In this document: piece after piece, positions 1-8,407 of the stretch
Layout: every line of letters starts with the position of its first letter
How positions within the stretch are numbered: position 1 is the stretch's first letter
NCBI GenBank assembly: GCA_937982065.1
Contig: CALJMO010000052.1
Location: 248,001 to 312,000 of the forward strand
DNA from: an uncultured Collinsella sp.
Lineage (GTDB): Bacteria > Actinomycetota > Coriobacteriia > Coriobacteriales > Coriobacteriaceae
DNA: 64,000 bases
Direction of reading: 5' to 3'
Notes under the pieces: model-generated
Seen by the model: only the letters and a program-made list of their open reading frames with translations
Told to the model about the DNA's origin: nothing
The model's database searches: none
Translations under genes and position numbers: made by a program

Positions 1-67
1 CTTTTGTAAATAGCAGACGCGGGTCCCTTGGCGCATTGTCGTCCAAGAGGCCCGCAAACAGTTCGCG

Positions 68-583
68 TCAACCGATAGCCGCGCCGCTGCGTTCGGCCAG
101 AGCAAGAAGCGGCATCATCTGGCGCGGGGTCTTCGCTGCAAGATCGGCATGTTCGAGCAGTTTGCGATCGTTAGTTACCAAGTAATCAACCTGCGCGCGC
201 TTGCATGCGGCGAGTACCAAGTTGTCCCCGTAATCGCGATGGAGCGTCAGATATTTGTCGGCTAGCCATAGATCGGATGCATCCGCGCCCACGGCCATAG
301 CGTTTTCGGTCATATTCCGAACAAACGCCAACGCCGCATCGCCAATTGCACGGGCAGATTCCTCGTCGAGCGCTCCCCCGCCGGCAAGAACGCTACGCTT
401 CAGCTCATGTTGGACAACGTACAGCACGTCCTTGGCAATATGCACCGGAAAGAACAGCAACGCCCCCGTCTCCGTCGCCTGCCCAATAAACGCACGCGCG
501 GCAAGCGACTCGGCATGGTCGACGCAAAACGAATCGACCCATACGTTGGCGTCTACCATGATCTTGAGAGGCGCCCCACTCAC
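68..583 (-). CDS. PIN-domain toxin (VapC-like ribonuclease)
   Basis: A 171-residue protein with the PIN-domain layout: a hydrophobic first strand ending in Asp11 (IMVDANVWVDS), then late acidic residues around Asp117/Asp120 (RDYGDNLVLAA) and Asp139 (LVTNDRKLL). These could form the Mg-binding site of a VapC-type endoribonuclease. PIN toxins usually cleave tRNA or rRNA and are held inactive by the cognate antitoxin. The start codon overlaps the stop of the upstream antitoxin gene by 4 nt (ATGA), so translation is probably coupled. The RNA target cannot be predicted. The family is clear; activity is inferred. Confidence 0.85.
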   Translation of the reverse strand: MSGAPLKIMVDANVWVDSFCVDHAESLAARAFIGQATETGALLFFPVHIAKDVLYVVQHELKRSVLAGGGALDEESARAIGDAALAFVRNMTENAMAVGADASDLWLADKYLTLHRDYGDNLVLAACKRAQVDYLVTNDRKLLEHADLAAKTPRQMMPLLALAERSGAAIG

Positions 584-915
584 TGGATCATCCCCTTTTG
601 GCGATAATGCTCATCCATGGCGTCGGAATAGATTGTGTCCCAATCGCGATCGTCGGATACGGGCGACGTATCAATACCCAGGTCCGCGTAAAGCTGATCC
701 GCCGCCGCCCATGATGCGGCGAACGGCGTATCGGGCGCGACGGTCTGCTGCCGGCCATCAACGGCAGACAGCACTTCCTCACACTGCCCGCCACCCTGTG
801 CGACCTTGGCCACCACCTTTTTGATGAGCTCGGACAGTGATCTGCCCGAAAGCCGCAACGCTTCCTCGGCGCGCTCTTTAACCGAGCGATCTACGCGAAC
901 ATTCACCTGCGCCAT
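580..915 (-). CDS. RelB/DinJ-like antitoxin
   Basis: A 111-residue protein beginning MAQVNVRVDRSVKERAEEAL, the short N-terminal beta strand plus helix-turn-helix of ribbon-helix-helix antitoxins of the RelB/DinJ type. The C-terminal half is acidic and probably wraps the PIN toxin encoded immediately downstream. An upstream in-frame ATG would add 20 residues, but this start places the conserved strand at the N terminus. The expected role is to neutralise the toxin and repress its own promoter. Three GCTAGC hexamers lie just upstream. A RelB-like antitoxin with a PIN rather than a RelE toxin is a mixed pairing. Confidence 0.8.
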   Translation of the reverse strand: MAQVNVRVDRSVKERAEEALRLSGRSLSELIKKVVAKVAQGGGQCEEVLSAVDGRQQTVAPDTPFAASWAAADQLYADLGIDTSPVSDDRDWDTIYSDAMDEHYRQKGMIQ

Positions 916-955
916 GCCGCTAACAGCACCCACGTCGATCCCGCTCCCTTCAATT

Positions 956-992
956 GCTAGCCATGCTAGCACCACTTTATAGAGAAGCTAGC
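956..992 (-). promoter_or_regulatory. Three GCTAGC palindromes: candidate TA operator
   Basis: The self-complementary hexamer GCTAGC occurs at 956-961, 965-970 and 987-992, in the 80 nt before the antitoxin start. Ribbon-helix-helix antitoxins bind short repeated palindromes of this kind. Operator function is inferred. Confidence 0.55.
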
Positions 993-1006
993 AAATGGTC
1001 AAATGC

Positions 1007-1052
1007 AAAAGGCCTGCGCCCGGACGACACCGATGCCGTCTGGGCGCAGGCC
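1007..1052 (-). terminator. Rho-independent terminator after the P-type ATPase
   Basis: A GC-rich stem (1011-1026 pairing with 1037-1052, one mismatch) is followed on the minus strand by TTTTGC. It starts 24 nt after the ATPase stop codon. Confidence 0.75.
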
Positions 1053-1076
1053 AGATAACGTGGGCGAACACGTCTG

Positions 1077-3152
1077 CTAACGCAGGTACGCCTTCGCGTT
1101 GCCCAGGCTGTAGGCGATCGTTGAGCCATTGTGCAGCAGTGACGACGTCTGCGGAGTGATCATGCCGGTAATACCCAATGCCAACAGCGCCGAGTTGGTG
1201 AGCATCACCTTGGAATACGAACTCGTCAGACGGTCGATAAGCCCCTGGCTCACGCGGCGTAGACGCACGATTGCAGCCAGATCCGTATCGGTCAGGATGA
1301 TATCGGCGACCTCCTTGGCGATGTCGCTTCCGCCGCCCATGGCCAGCCCCACGTCGGCCAAACCGAGCGCCGGCGAATCGTTGACGCCGTCGCCCACCAT
1401 GGCAACGTGCCGCCCCTCGCCCTTAATGCGCTCAACATACGCGTACTTGTCCTCGGGCAGCAGCTCGGCCTTAAACTCGTCGACACCTGCCTCGCGAGCA
1501 ATGCGCTCGGCCGTGCGCTCCGAGTCGCCCGTGAGCATGACCACGTGCTTAACGCCCAACGCATGCAGGTCGGCGATGGCCTCGCGGACCCCGGGCTTAA
1601 GCGGGTCCTCGATACCGAGCACGCCGACGACCTTGCCATCGACCGCCAGATACAGCGGCGACAGGCCCTGCATCTGGGACTCGATCTGCTCCTTAATGTC
1701 GGACTCGAGCTGCGCGCCCTCATCGTCGAATACAAAGTGCGCCGAGCCGATAATCGCGCGACGCCCCTCAATGGACGAAGCGATGCCGTGCGCCACGATG
1801 TACTCGACCGCAGCGTGACGCTCGCGATGCTCGAGCCCGCGCTCGCGTGCCGCATTGACCACGGCGCGTGCCACCGGATGCGGGAAATGCTCCTCCAAGC
1901 AAGCGGAAAGACGCAGGACTTCGTCCTCGCTCCAGCCATCGGTGGTCAGCACGCAGGCAAGACGCGGCTGCGCCTCGGTGAGCGTGCCGGTCTTATCAAA
2001 CACAATGGTGTCGGCCTTGGCAAACGACTCAAAGTACTTGGCGCCCTTGACCATGACGCCCATCTTTGCGGCATCGCTCATGGCGGTCATGACGGCAACG
2101 GAACCCGTGAGCTTGAGCGCGCACGAGTAATCGACCATCAGCGCCGCTGAGGTCTTGATGAGGCTGCGCGTGGTGAGCGCGACAAGGCCCGCGAGCAGGA
2201 AGTTCCACGGGACGATCTTGTTGGCAAGGTCCTCCATATGCGACTGGCCTTCGGACTTGAGCGAGTCGGCTGTCTGCACGAGCGAGACGATTGAGCGCAG
2301 TTTGGTTTGCGCCGTATTGGCGCGCACGCGCACCAAGATGCCGCCGTCTTCCACGACGGTACCGGCGAACACGTCGTCGCCCACGCTGCGCTCGACGGCC
2401 AGCGGCTCGCCAGTCAGGGTCGCCTGGTTGACCATAGCGCTCCCCTGCTCGACAACACCGTCGATGCAGATGGACATGCCAGTGCGTACGGCGACCAGAT
2501 CGCCGGGCTCAAGCTCGGTGGCGGCAACGCTTACCTCGGTGTCGCCGACAACCTTTTGCGCCTTGTCGGGTACGTCGAGCAGCGAGTTAATGAGCTCGTT
2601 TTCGCTCATGGCGCGGGTGTAGTCCTCGAGCAGCTCGCCCACGTTGAGCAGGAACATCGTCTGGCCCGCGGTGTCGACATCACGCTTGACGAACGAAATG
2701 CCGATGGCCGAAGCGTCGAGCACGGGAACGGTCAGGCGCGTCTGCGCCAGCTCATGAAGGGCAGCGCGCAAAAATGCCATGTAACCGGCCACGACAAACA
2801 CCGCACGCAGAGGCGTCGGCAAGAACCAGCGACGTGCGTAATGGGCACCGACGAGTGTCGCCAGGTCCATAACGAGTTTGTGCTTGCGCGGCTCGAGTTG
2901 CATCACGTAGCCCGACTTGGCATCGGCGATAGCTTGAGCATCGAGTGCGCCCAAGGCGTCGAGCACGCTCGCGCGGCGCGGCTCGTCGTACTCCAGCGCC
3001 ATCTGGCCAATGCGGCCATACACGCGCACCTTGTGCACGCCGTCGATATCGCCGCCGAGCTTAAGAAGTGCATCGAGATCGCTCTCTGGCACAGGACCCG
3101 CCAATTGAAGACGGGTCCTGCCGGGGATCTCGCTGATAATCGAGAATCTCAT
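1077..3152 (-). CDS. P1B-type heavy-metal transporting ATPase
   Basis: A 691-residue P-type ATPase pumping a transition metal across the membrane. An N-terminal HMA-like region (residues 1-60) lacks the usual CxxC. Membrane helices follow, then the actuator TGE at 247-249, the phosphorylated DKTGT at 386-390 and the hinge GDGVNDSPAL further on. The usual metal motif in the membrane (CPC or SPC) is replaced by DYSCALK at 341-347, so Cys344 is the only obvious membrane thiol and metal specificity is not the classical Cu or Zn/Cd type. It follows a small DUF6110-like gene by 18 nt in one operon whose promoter carries a motif also seen near feo genes. Iron is a plausible but unproven substrate. 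Confidence 0.88.
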   Translation of the reverse strand: MRFSIISEIPGRTRLQLAGPVPESDLDALLKLGGDIDGVHKVRVYGRIGQMALEYDEPRRASVLDALGALDAQAIADAKSGYVMQLEPRKHKLVMDLATLVGAHYARRWFLPTPLRAVFVVAGYMAFLRAALHELAQTRLTVPVLDASAIGISFVKRDVDTAGQTMFLLNVGELLEDYTRAMSENELINSLLDVPDKAQKVVGDTEVSVAATELEPGDLVAVRTGMSICIDGVVEQGSAMVNQATLTGEPLAVERSVGDDVFAGTVVEDGGILVRVRANTAQTKLRSIVSLVQTADSLKSEGQSHMEDLANKIVPWNFLLAGLVALTTRSLIKTSAALMVDYSCALKLTGSVAVMTAMSDAAKMGVMVKGAKYFESFAKADTIVFDKTGTLTEAQPRLACVLTTDGWSEDEVLRLSACLEEHFPHPVARAVVNAARERGLEHRERHAAVEYIVAHGIASSIEGRRAIIGSAHFVFDDEGAQLESDIKEQIESQMQGLSPLYLAVDGKVVGVLGIEDPLKPGVREAIADLHALGVKHVVMLTGDSERTAERIAREAGVDEFKAELLPEDKYAYVERIKGEGRHVAMVGDGVNDSPALGLADVGLAMGGGSDIAKEVADIILTDTDLAAIVRLRRVSQGLIDRLTSSYSKVMLTNSALLALGITGMITPQTSSLLHNGSTIAYSLGNAKAYLR

Positions 3153-3170
3153 AGTTTGTGCCTGGGAGCG

Positions 3171-3416
3171 TTACTCGGCTGCCTCGTCAGCAGCGGCCTC
3201 GCTCTGGGTGATGTAGGCAGCCTCGGCAACCATGTCGTCGACATTAGCCTTGGCCTGCTCGACCATGTCCTGGTAGCAGTTCTTGATGCGCATGCCGCAC
3301 GCAATGCCCTGCACGCAGGCGTTCTTGACCGGAGCGCTGGTAAGCAGCTTGATGCCGGCCGTGCCAAGCAGAAAACCGCCACCGACAAGCAGGGTATTGA
3401 ACGTCGACTTCTTCAT
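3171..3416 (-). CDS. Small DUF6110-like membrane-anchored protein
   Basis: An 81-residue protein: MKKSTFNTLLVGGGFLLGTAG is an N-terminal hydrophobic segment, followed by a Cys-containing stretch (ACVQGIACGMRIKNCYQDM) and an acidic tail. This matches small proteins (DUF6110 type) commonly encoded beside metal P-type ATPases. The start is set by GGGAGAAG six nt upstream; a longer reading would add 25 unsupported residues. Its three cysteines could hand metal to the downstream ATPase, which itself lacks an N-terminal CxxC. That role is inferred from the context. Confidence 0.7.
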   Translation of the reverse strand: MKKSTFNTLLVGGGFLLGTAGIKLLTSAPVKNACVQGIACGMRIKNCYQDMVEQAKANVDDMVAEAAYITQSEAAADEAAE

Positions 3417-3506
3417 GTTGCTTCTCCCTTTTACCGCACAAGCGCGGCATGGTGCCTTAGCACCCGAGTTCATTAGTTTGCTCGAGCACACTTTTGAGAC
3501 TAGTTT

Positions 3507-3541
3507 AGTATAACTATTTGGTCAACTATGGCTAACTTTTT
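3507..3541 (-). promoter_or_regulatory. Promoter of the P1B ATPase operon with an AGTTAGCC motif
   Basis: On the minus strand a TTAGCC -35 (3530-3535) and TATACT -10 (3507-3512) are 17 nt apart. The -35 sits in AAAAAGTTAGCC, followed by AGTTGACC. Similar words occur at the ABC exporter and feo promoters, suggesting a shared metalloregulator. Confidence 0.5.
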
Positions 3542-3639
3542 GAAAACATGCGGTCCAGACCGCCCGGTACTCGGCGGTTCACCCACCACGACGCAAATCC
3601 GCACTCCCACGGGTATCCGCCCCCGCCCTTGCCACAGTC

Positions 3640-5397
3640 CTACAGCTGCCAGTCCGCCGACTCCTTTTGCAGCGCAACCATGCGGGCGAATTCTCCGCCT
3701 GCTGCCTTGAGCTGCGCCGGAGTGCCCTGTTCGGCAACCACTCCATCCTTGAGCACAACGATTTTGTCGGCATTTTCCACCGTACGCATACGGTGGGCAA
3801 TAACGATAACCGTCTTACCTGCAAGCAGACGGGAGAGCGCCTGCTGCACCACGGTCTCGTTCTCCACATCCAAGCTTGCCGTCGCCTCGTCCAACAGCAC
3901 GATGGGCGCGTCCTTAAGCAGCGCACGAGCGATGGAGATGCGCTGGCGCTCGCCGCCGGAGAGTTTGGAGCCGTTCTCTCCAATCATAGTGTCATAGCCC
4001 TGCGGCATGCGGTTCACGAACTCGTCACAGTTGGCGGCACGCGCGGCTGCAAGCACTTCCTCATCGGTGGCATCACGACGCCTGAGGCGGATGTTTCCCA
4101 TCACCGTGTCGTCAAAGAGCAGCACGTCTTGGAACACAATGGCGTAGTCGCGCAGCAGCACCTCGGGATCCACGCCCGCAACATCCACACCGCCCACGGC
4201 AACCTTGCCCGCAGTGGCATCCCAAAAGCGCGCGGCCAGGCGGCTCACCGTAGACTTACCGGAACCCGAAGGACCGACCAGCGCCGTGACCTCGCCTTCC
4301 TTGGCGGTAAAGCTCACATCGGTAAGAACTTTCTCGCCGGCGCGTCCGTCCTCGCCCGCACCATAGCCAAATGCCACGTGATCGAACACCACATCGTGGC
4401 CCGCAGGCTTAAAGTTCTCGCTGCCCCGCGCCACAGGCTCTTCCATGATGGAACGCATGCGCTTGGCAGACGACTCGGCGGCAAACAGCTCGGACATTAA
4501 CATTAATGCCTGGTCAAAGGGCGCATAGATACGGCTCACCATAAGCAGGAAGGCAAACAACACCAAAAAGTCGACCTGCCCGGAGGCGACCATCGCGGCG
4601 CCCGTGACCAGCGTGGTGGCAATGCCCAGACGCAGGATGGCAAAGGCGGAGTTGACCAAAAGCCCGTTAACGAGCTCGCCCTTGGTGGTCTCGCGCTCCT
4701 CGGCATCGATCACGGCGTTGAGTCCCTCAAGATAATGGGCCTCCTGGTTGGTGGCGCGAATCTCGCGAACGCAGTCGAGCGTCTCTTGAATAGCCTCGGT
4801 AACCTTGACCTTCTCGGCGCGCACGCGATCAAACACCGGAGTCATGGGGCCGCGTGTTAGATACAACACGGCAAAGGCCACGGGAACGCTCCAAAACGCC
4901 GCAATCGCCAGCTGCCAGCAAAAGAACAGCGATGCCACGAAGACAATGGCGCTTGCGATGATGGCACCCCAAAGCTCTCCCAGCACGTGGCTGTAGGCGT
5001 GCTCCATGGCCTGGACGTCGCCCATGATGGTCTCGGTTAAATCGGCCAGATCACGACGACCAAAAAACGACAGCGGCAGTTTGCGCAAGCGCTCGGCAAT
5101 CTCCATACGCTGCTTGCCGCACTCCTCGTAAAAGATGCAGTAGGTGTAGTAATACTGCTGCCAGTTAGAGGCAAAGAGCAACACGAAAAAGACCAGGAGG
5201 CCGCACACAATCGGCAGGGCATCCGGCAGGTCAGCCCCGCTGGCGAGATGCTCGACAAAGCCGGCCATAACCAGGAATAAAAAGCCCATGCCAGCCATGG
5301 TAATAAGATTAGTGAGCGTGGTCCATAAAATGCCGCATTTTACGCCGGCGACGCCTTTATCGGATAGGAAATACTTCTTTTGGAATGAGGCGAACAT
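3640..5397 (-). CDS. ABC exporter half-transporter, second subunit
   Basis: A 585-residue protein with an N-terminal six-helix exporter domain (roughly 20-320) and a C-terminal ATPase domain: Walker A GPSGSGKST, signature LSGGERQR and Walker B IVLLDEATASLD. It begins directly after the stop of the partner half-transporter, with GGGAGG inside that gene as its ribosome site, so the two should form a heterodimer. Together with the divergent AraC regulator, the arrangement resembles siderophore/metal-type pairs (YbtPQ, IrtAB), some of which import despite an exporter fold. Substrate and direction are not determined by the sequence; a multidrug exporter is the alternative. Confidence 0.88.
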   Translation of the reverse strand: MFASFQKKYFLSDKGVAGVKCGILWTTLTNLITMAGMGFLFLVMAGFVEHLASGADLPDALPIVCGLLVFFVLLFASNWQQYYYTYCIFYEECGKQRMEIAERLRKLPLSFFGRRDLADLTETIMGDVQAMEHAYSHVLGELWGAIIASAIVFVASLFFCWQLAIAAFWSVPVAFAVLYLTRGPMTPVFDRVRAEKVKVTEAIQETLDCVREIRATNQEAHYLEGLNAVIDAEERETTKGELVNGLLVNSAFAILRLGIATTLVTGAAMVASGQVDFLVLFAFLLMVSRIYAPFDQALMLMSELFAAESSAKRMRSIMEEPVARGSENFKPAGHDVVFDHVAFGYGAGEDGRAGEKVLTDVSFTAKEGEVTALVGPSGSGKSTVSRLAARFWDATAGKVAVGGVDVAGVDPEVLLRDYAIVFQDVLLFDDTVMGNIRLRRRDATDEEVLAAARAANCDEFVNRMPQGYDTMIGENGSKLSGGERQRISIARALLKDAPIVLLDEATASLDVENETVVQQALSRLLAGKTVIVIAHRMRTVENADKIVVLKDGVVAEQGTPAQLKAAGGEFARMVALQKESADWQL

Positions 5398-7224
5398 TTA
5401 GGCCTCGCCTCCCTTCGTGACGGCGGCATCCGCGGTCGCAGCAGTAATCTTCCAGCTCGCGGCCTGCTCGTATTCGGCCCACATCTTGGCATACAGGCCA
5501 TTTTGGGACAGCAACTCGGCATGGGTACCCGACTCCTGCACGCTGCCCTGGTTGAGCACCACGATTTGGTCTGCGCCCACCACGGTCGAAAGCCGGTGCG
5601 CAATCATAATGACCGTGCGACCCGCCGCCAGCTTGCTAAAGGCGCGCTGAATGAGCGCCTCGTTCTCGGGATCGGCAAACGCCGTGGCCTCATCGAGCAC
5701 CACGATAGGCGCGTCTTTAAGGATCGCGCGGGCGAGGGCCACGCGCTGGACCTCGCCGCCCGAAAGATATGCTCCGCCGGCACCGAGCATGGTATTGATG
5801 CCCTGTGGGAGCTTGGCCACAATGTCGTCGCACTGAGCTGAGGAGAGGGCCGCACGCACTTCGTCGTCAGTGGCCGTAGGCTTGGAGGCGCGTACGTTGT
5901 CGGCAAGTGTTTGCCGGAACAGCTGGTTGGTCTGGAACACGAAGGCGACCTGGTCCATAAGCTCGTGCGGATCCATATCGCGAACGTCCACACCACCTAC
6001 GAGCACTCGACCCGAGGAAACATCCCAAAAACGCGGAATCAGGCTTGCGCAGGTTGACTTACCGCCACCCGAGGGACCCACCAGGGCGAGGGTGCCACCA
6101 GCGGGAACGCTGAAACTTACATGGCTAACGGCGGGTGCTTCGGCACCCTCGTACGTAAAGCTCACGTCCTCAAATCGCACGTCGCCGCCGGCAGGGTGCT
6201 TGGGTTGGGCGGGCACGGAGAGCTGCTTGGAATCCATGACGCTTCGAATACGAGCCAGCGAATCGGCACTCATCTGAGAGGCCTCGCCCACAAACATGAG
6301 CTTGGTCATAGCCGTCGGTACCACGGCCGAAAATATCGCGTAAAACGTGAAGTTGGTCATAAAATGCGCGAAGTCCGTCTCGCCTGGCGCCAACAGCAAC
6401 GCCACGGGCAATAGGAATGCCACAAGACCATTGAGCGCGGTAAGGTTGAGTACCTGCGGACCTCGGCAGAACGTGCCCGCATAGTTTTGTGCCATGTCGG
6501 CGTATTCGGCGATCGCATCGTGGAAGGCCTTAAAGGAGTAGACCGTCTGCTGAAACACCTTGACCACGGGGATGCCACGTACGTATTCGGTTCCGGTCTT
6601 GTTCATCTTGACCAGCGCTCCCATGTAGGCCTTCATGAACTCGGCGCCTTTGCCGCTCATCATGGTGGCCATGGCGCCAAACGAAACGACGACCGAGATA
6701 AGGCATGCCGCCCCCAAACGCCAATCGAGCGCGAAAAGCAGCACGAGCAGGCCTGCGACCATGGCGGTGGCGCCTGCGATATCGGGCAGCATGTGTGCGA
6801 GCAAAGTCTCGGTGGAGGCGGCGCATCCGTCTACAATACGGCGCAGCTCACCGGTGGCGTGCGTGTCAAAGTAGCCAAGCGGCAGCTTAAGCAGGTGCTC
6901 GCTCGTAGTCTTGCGGATATTGGACGCGCAGCGAAACGCGGACAGATGCGTGCACATGAGCCCCACGAAATAAGCTACGATGCTTGCCAGCGCAAACCCC
7001 ACGGCCCACCAGCCATACGTCGCGATGTCGCAGGCTTCGCTCCAGTTAGGTGCCACGGCGATCAGATCGCGCGCGACAAGCCAAATGCACACGTACGGGC
7101 CAAAGCTCAGCAGCTGCGAGAGCGCCGAGAGCGCCATGCCCAAATACGTTAGGAATTTACGGTCGCCGGCATATGCAAGCAGCTCGCCGATACCGCCGCC
7201 TTCCCTTTTTGATCCCTTTGCCAT
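5398..7224 (-). CDS. ABC exporter half-transporter, first subunit
   Basis: A 608-residue half-transporter (start MAKGSKREGG, preceded by AAAGGAA; a longer reading adds 21 residues with no ribosome site). An N-terminal membrane domain is followed by an ATPase domain with GPSGGGKST, LSGGEVQR and IVVLDEATAFADPENE. The D-loop wording AFADPENE differs from the common SALD form and from its partner, which fits an asymmetric heterodimer and recalls siderophore-linked ABC pairs. It is cotranscribed with the second subunit. The promoter lies in the intergenic gap shared with the divergently transcribed AraC regulator. Confidence 0.88.
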   Translation of the reverse strand: MAKGSKREGGGIGELLAYAGDRKFLTYLGMALSALSQLLSFGPYVCIWLVARDLIAVAPNWSEACDIATYGWWAVGFALASIVAYFVGLMCTHLSAFRCASNIRKTTSEHLLKLPLGYFDTHATGELRRIVDGCAASTETLLAHMLPDIAGATAMVAGLLVLLFALDWRLGAACLISVVVSFGAMATMMSGKGAEFMKAYMGALVKMNKTGTEYVRGIPVVKVFQQTVYSFKAFHDAIAEYADMAQNYAGTFCRGPQVLNLTALNGLVAFLLPVALLLAPGETDFAHFMTNFTFYAIFSAVVPTAMTKLMFVGEASQMSADSLARIRSVMDSKQLSVPAQPKHPAGGDVRFEDVSFTYEGAEAPAVSHVSFSVPAGGTLALVGPSGGGKSTCASLIPRFWDVSSGRVLVGGVDVRDMDPHELMDQVAFVFQTNQLFRQTLADNVRASKPTATDDEVRAALSSAQCDDIVAKLPQGINTMLGAGGAYLSGGEVQRVALARAILKDAPIVVLDEATAFADPENEALIQRAFSKLAAGRTVIMIAHRLSTVVGADQIVVLNQGSVQESGTHAELLSQNGLYAKMWAEYEQAASWKITAATADAAVTKGGEA

Positions 7225-7338
7225 GAGATTCCTTTCTAACGGCTTGAGAGTTAACCGTAATGAACTTATCATTGATGTGTTAGCCATGGCTCACAATTAA
7301 GCCAGGCATGGACGTTTCTGCAAAGGAAAGGGACGCTT
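7225..7338. promoter_or_regulatory. Divergent promoter region, ABC exporter / AraC regulator
   Basis: A 114-nt gap holding AGTTAACC (7249-7256) and GTTAGCCATGGC (7279-7290), words close to those at the P1B ATPase and feo promoters. The AraC regulator probably also binds here. Confidence 0.45.
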
Positions 7339-8343
7339 TTGCAAATACGGCGGGCAGCGACCGACATAACCGAGCTCTACGCACCACAGTTTGAGCAGTT
7401 TGGCCTGGAGCTTTCCGGCAAGGGCGCTGTCTTTACCGGCGAGGTGGCAAACGATCGGGCGCACGGACGCGCATGGATCATGCCCCTCTCCCCTGCCTGC
7501 ATCGTCATGGAGCATTTCATCACCCCGACGCACGATATGTACCTGGCCGAATACACACCCGAGCCATATGCCTGCGTGAGCGAGGTCAGCGCGCCCACAC
7601 TTACATGCATGCCCGAGGCTGGCATAACGCCCGCGAACCTCAAACCATTGCATGGACCGTGGCCAAACAATGCCGTTTGCAGCTTTATCCAAGATAACTG
7701 TGGCGAGGAATTAAGCCCGCTGTTTGCGGGGGAGCTCTATCACTCGCGCTCGGTGCTCTTTTTGCCTGGATATTTTGACGAACTGGAGCACCGCTATCCC
7801 ACCGAGTTCGCGGGAATCTTTGAGGCGTTTGCCGAGCCATGGCACGAGGAAGCGACGTCTGCCATCTGCCACACGCTGCGCCGGATTAACGAGGACCGCG
7901 CTCACACCGTAGGCGGACACGTCTATATGCAGGGCATCGTGGAGACCATGGTCGCGGAGCTCGCCTGTTCGCGCGCGGCCCACAAGCAGGCGCGGCAGGC
8001 GGCAGACACACGCGTCAGCATAACCATTGCCGAAGAAGCAACGGCAATGATTGAGCGCGCGCTCGACAAAGGCAGACGTGTGGGTATCAACGAGGTGGCC
8101 GAGAGGCTCTACACAAGCCGCTCCAAACTATGCGCCACCTTTAAGGCCCAAACTGGCGAGTCCCTGGGCACCTACATTCGCAGACGCCGTATGGAGCGAG
8201 CAAAGGACCTTTTGGCCGATAGCGCGCTCACAATAGCGCAGGTGGCAGAGCGTCTAGGCTACCCTCAACAGGCCGCCTTCGCCCAAGCCTTCAAACAATA
8301 CACCGGCACCACCCCCACCGCTTGGCGAAGCAAGCATCGCTAA
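7339..8343 (+). CDS. AraC-family transcriptional regulator
   Basis: A 334-residue protein with an effector-binding N-terminal part and a C-terminal AraC double helix-turn-helix (about 235-330), including GINEVAERLYTSRSKLCATFK and IAQVAERLGYPQQAAFAQAFKQYTGTTPTAWR. The start is TTG at 7339, with AAAGGAAAGG 8 nt upstream; no ATG fits better. It is transcribed away from the ABC exporter genes and is their likely regulator, similar to YbtA beside ybtPQ. The effector is unknown; iron or a siderophore is one possibility. Confidence 0.85.
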   Translation: MQIRRAATDITELYAPQFEQFGLELSGKGAVFTGEVANDRAHGRAWIMPLSPACIVMEHFITPTHDMYLAEYTPEPYACVSEVSAPTLTCMPEAGITPANLKPLHGPWPNNAVCSFIQDNCGEELSPLFAGELYHSRSVLFLPGYFDELEHRYPTEFAGIFEAFAEPWHEEATSAICHTLRRINEDRAHTVGGHVYMQGIVETMVAELACSRAAHKQARQAADTRVSITIAEEATAMIERALDKGRRVGINEVAERLYTSRSKLCATFKAQTGESLGTYIRRRRMERAKDLLADSALTIAQVAERLGYPQQAAFAQAFKQYTGTTPTAWRSKHR

Positions 8344-8407
8344 GGCCCAAGCTCCCTGGCCGTAACGGAGCGATTAATTAGCCGCCGCCCGTCAGCTCAC
8401 CCAGGAT

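Noticed and set aside
1..67. Possible gene end at the left edge
   Set aside because: Too short to judge; no recognisable peptide or terminator.
255..824. Plus-strand 189-residue frame opposite the PIN/RelB pair
   Set aside because: It is the mirror of the high-GC minus-strand genes, with no family features.
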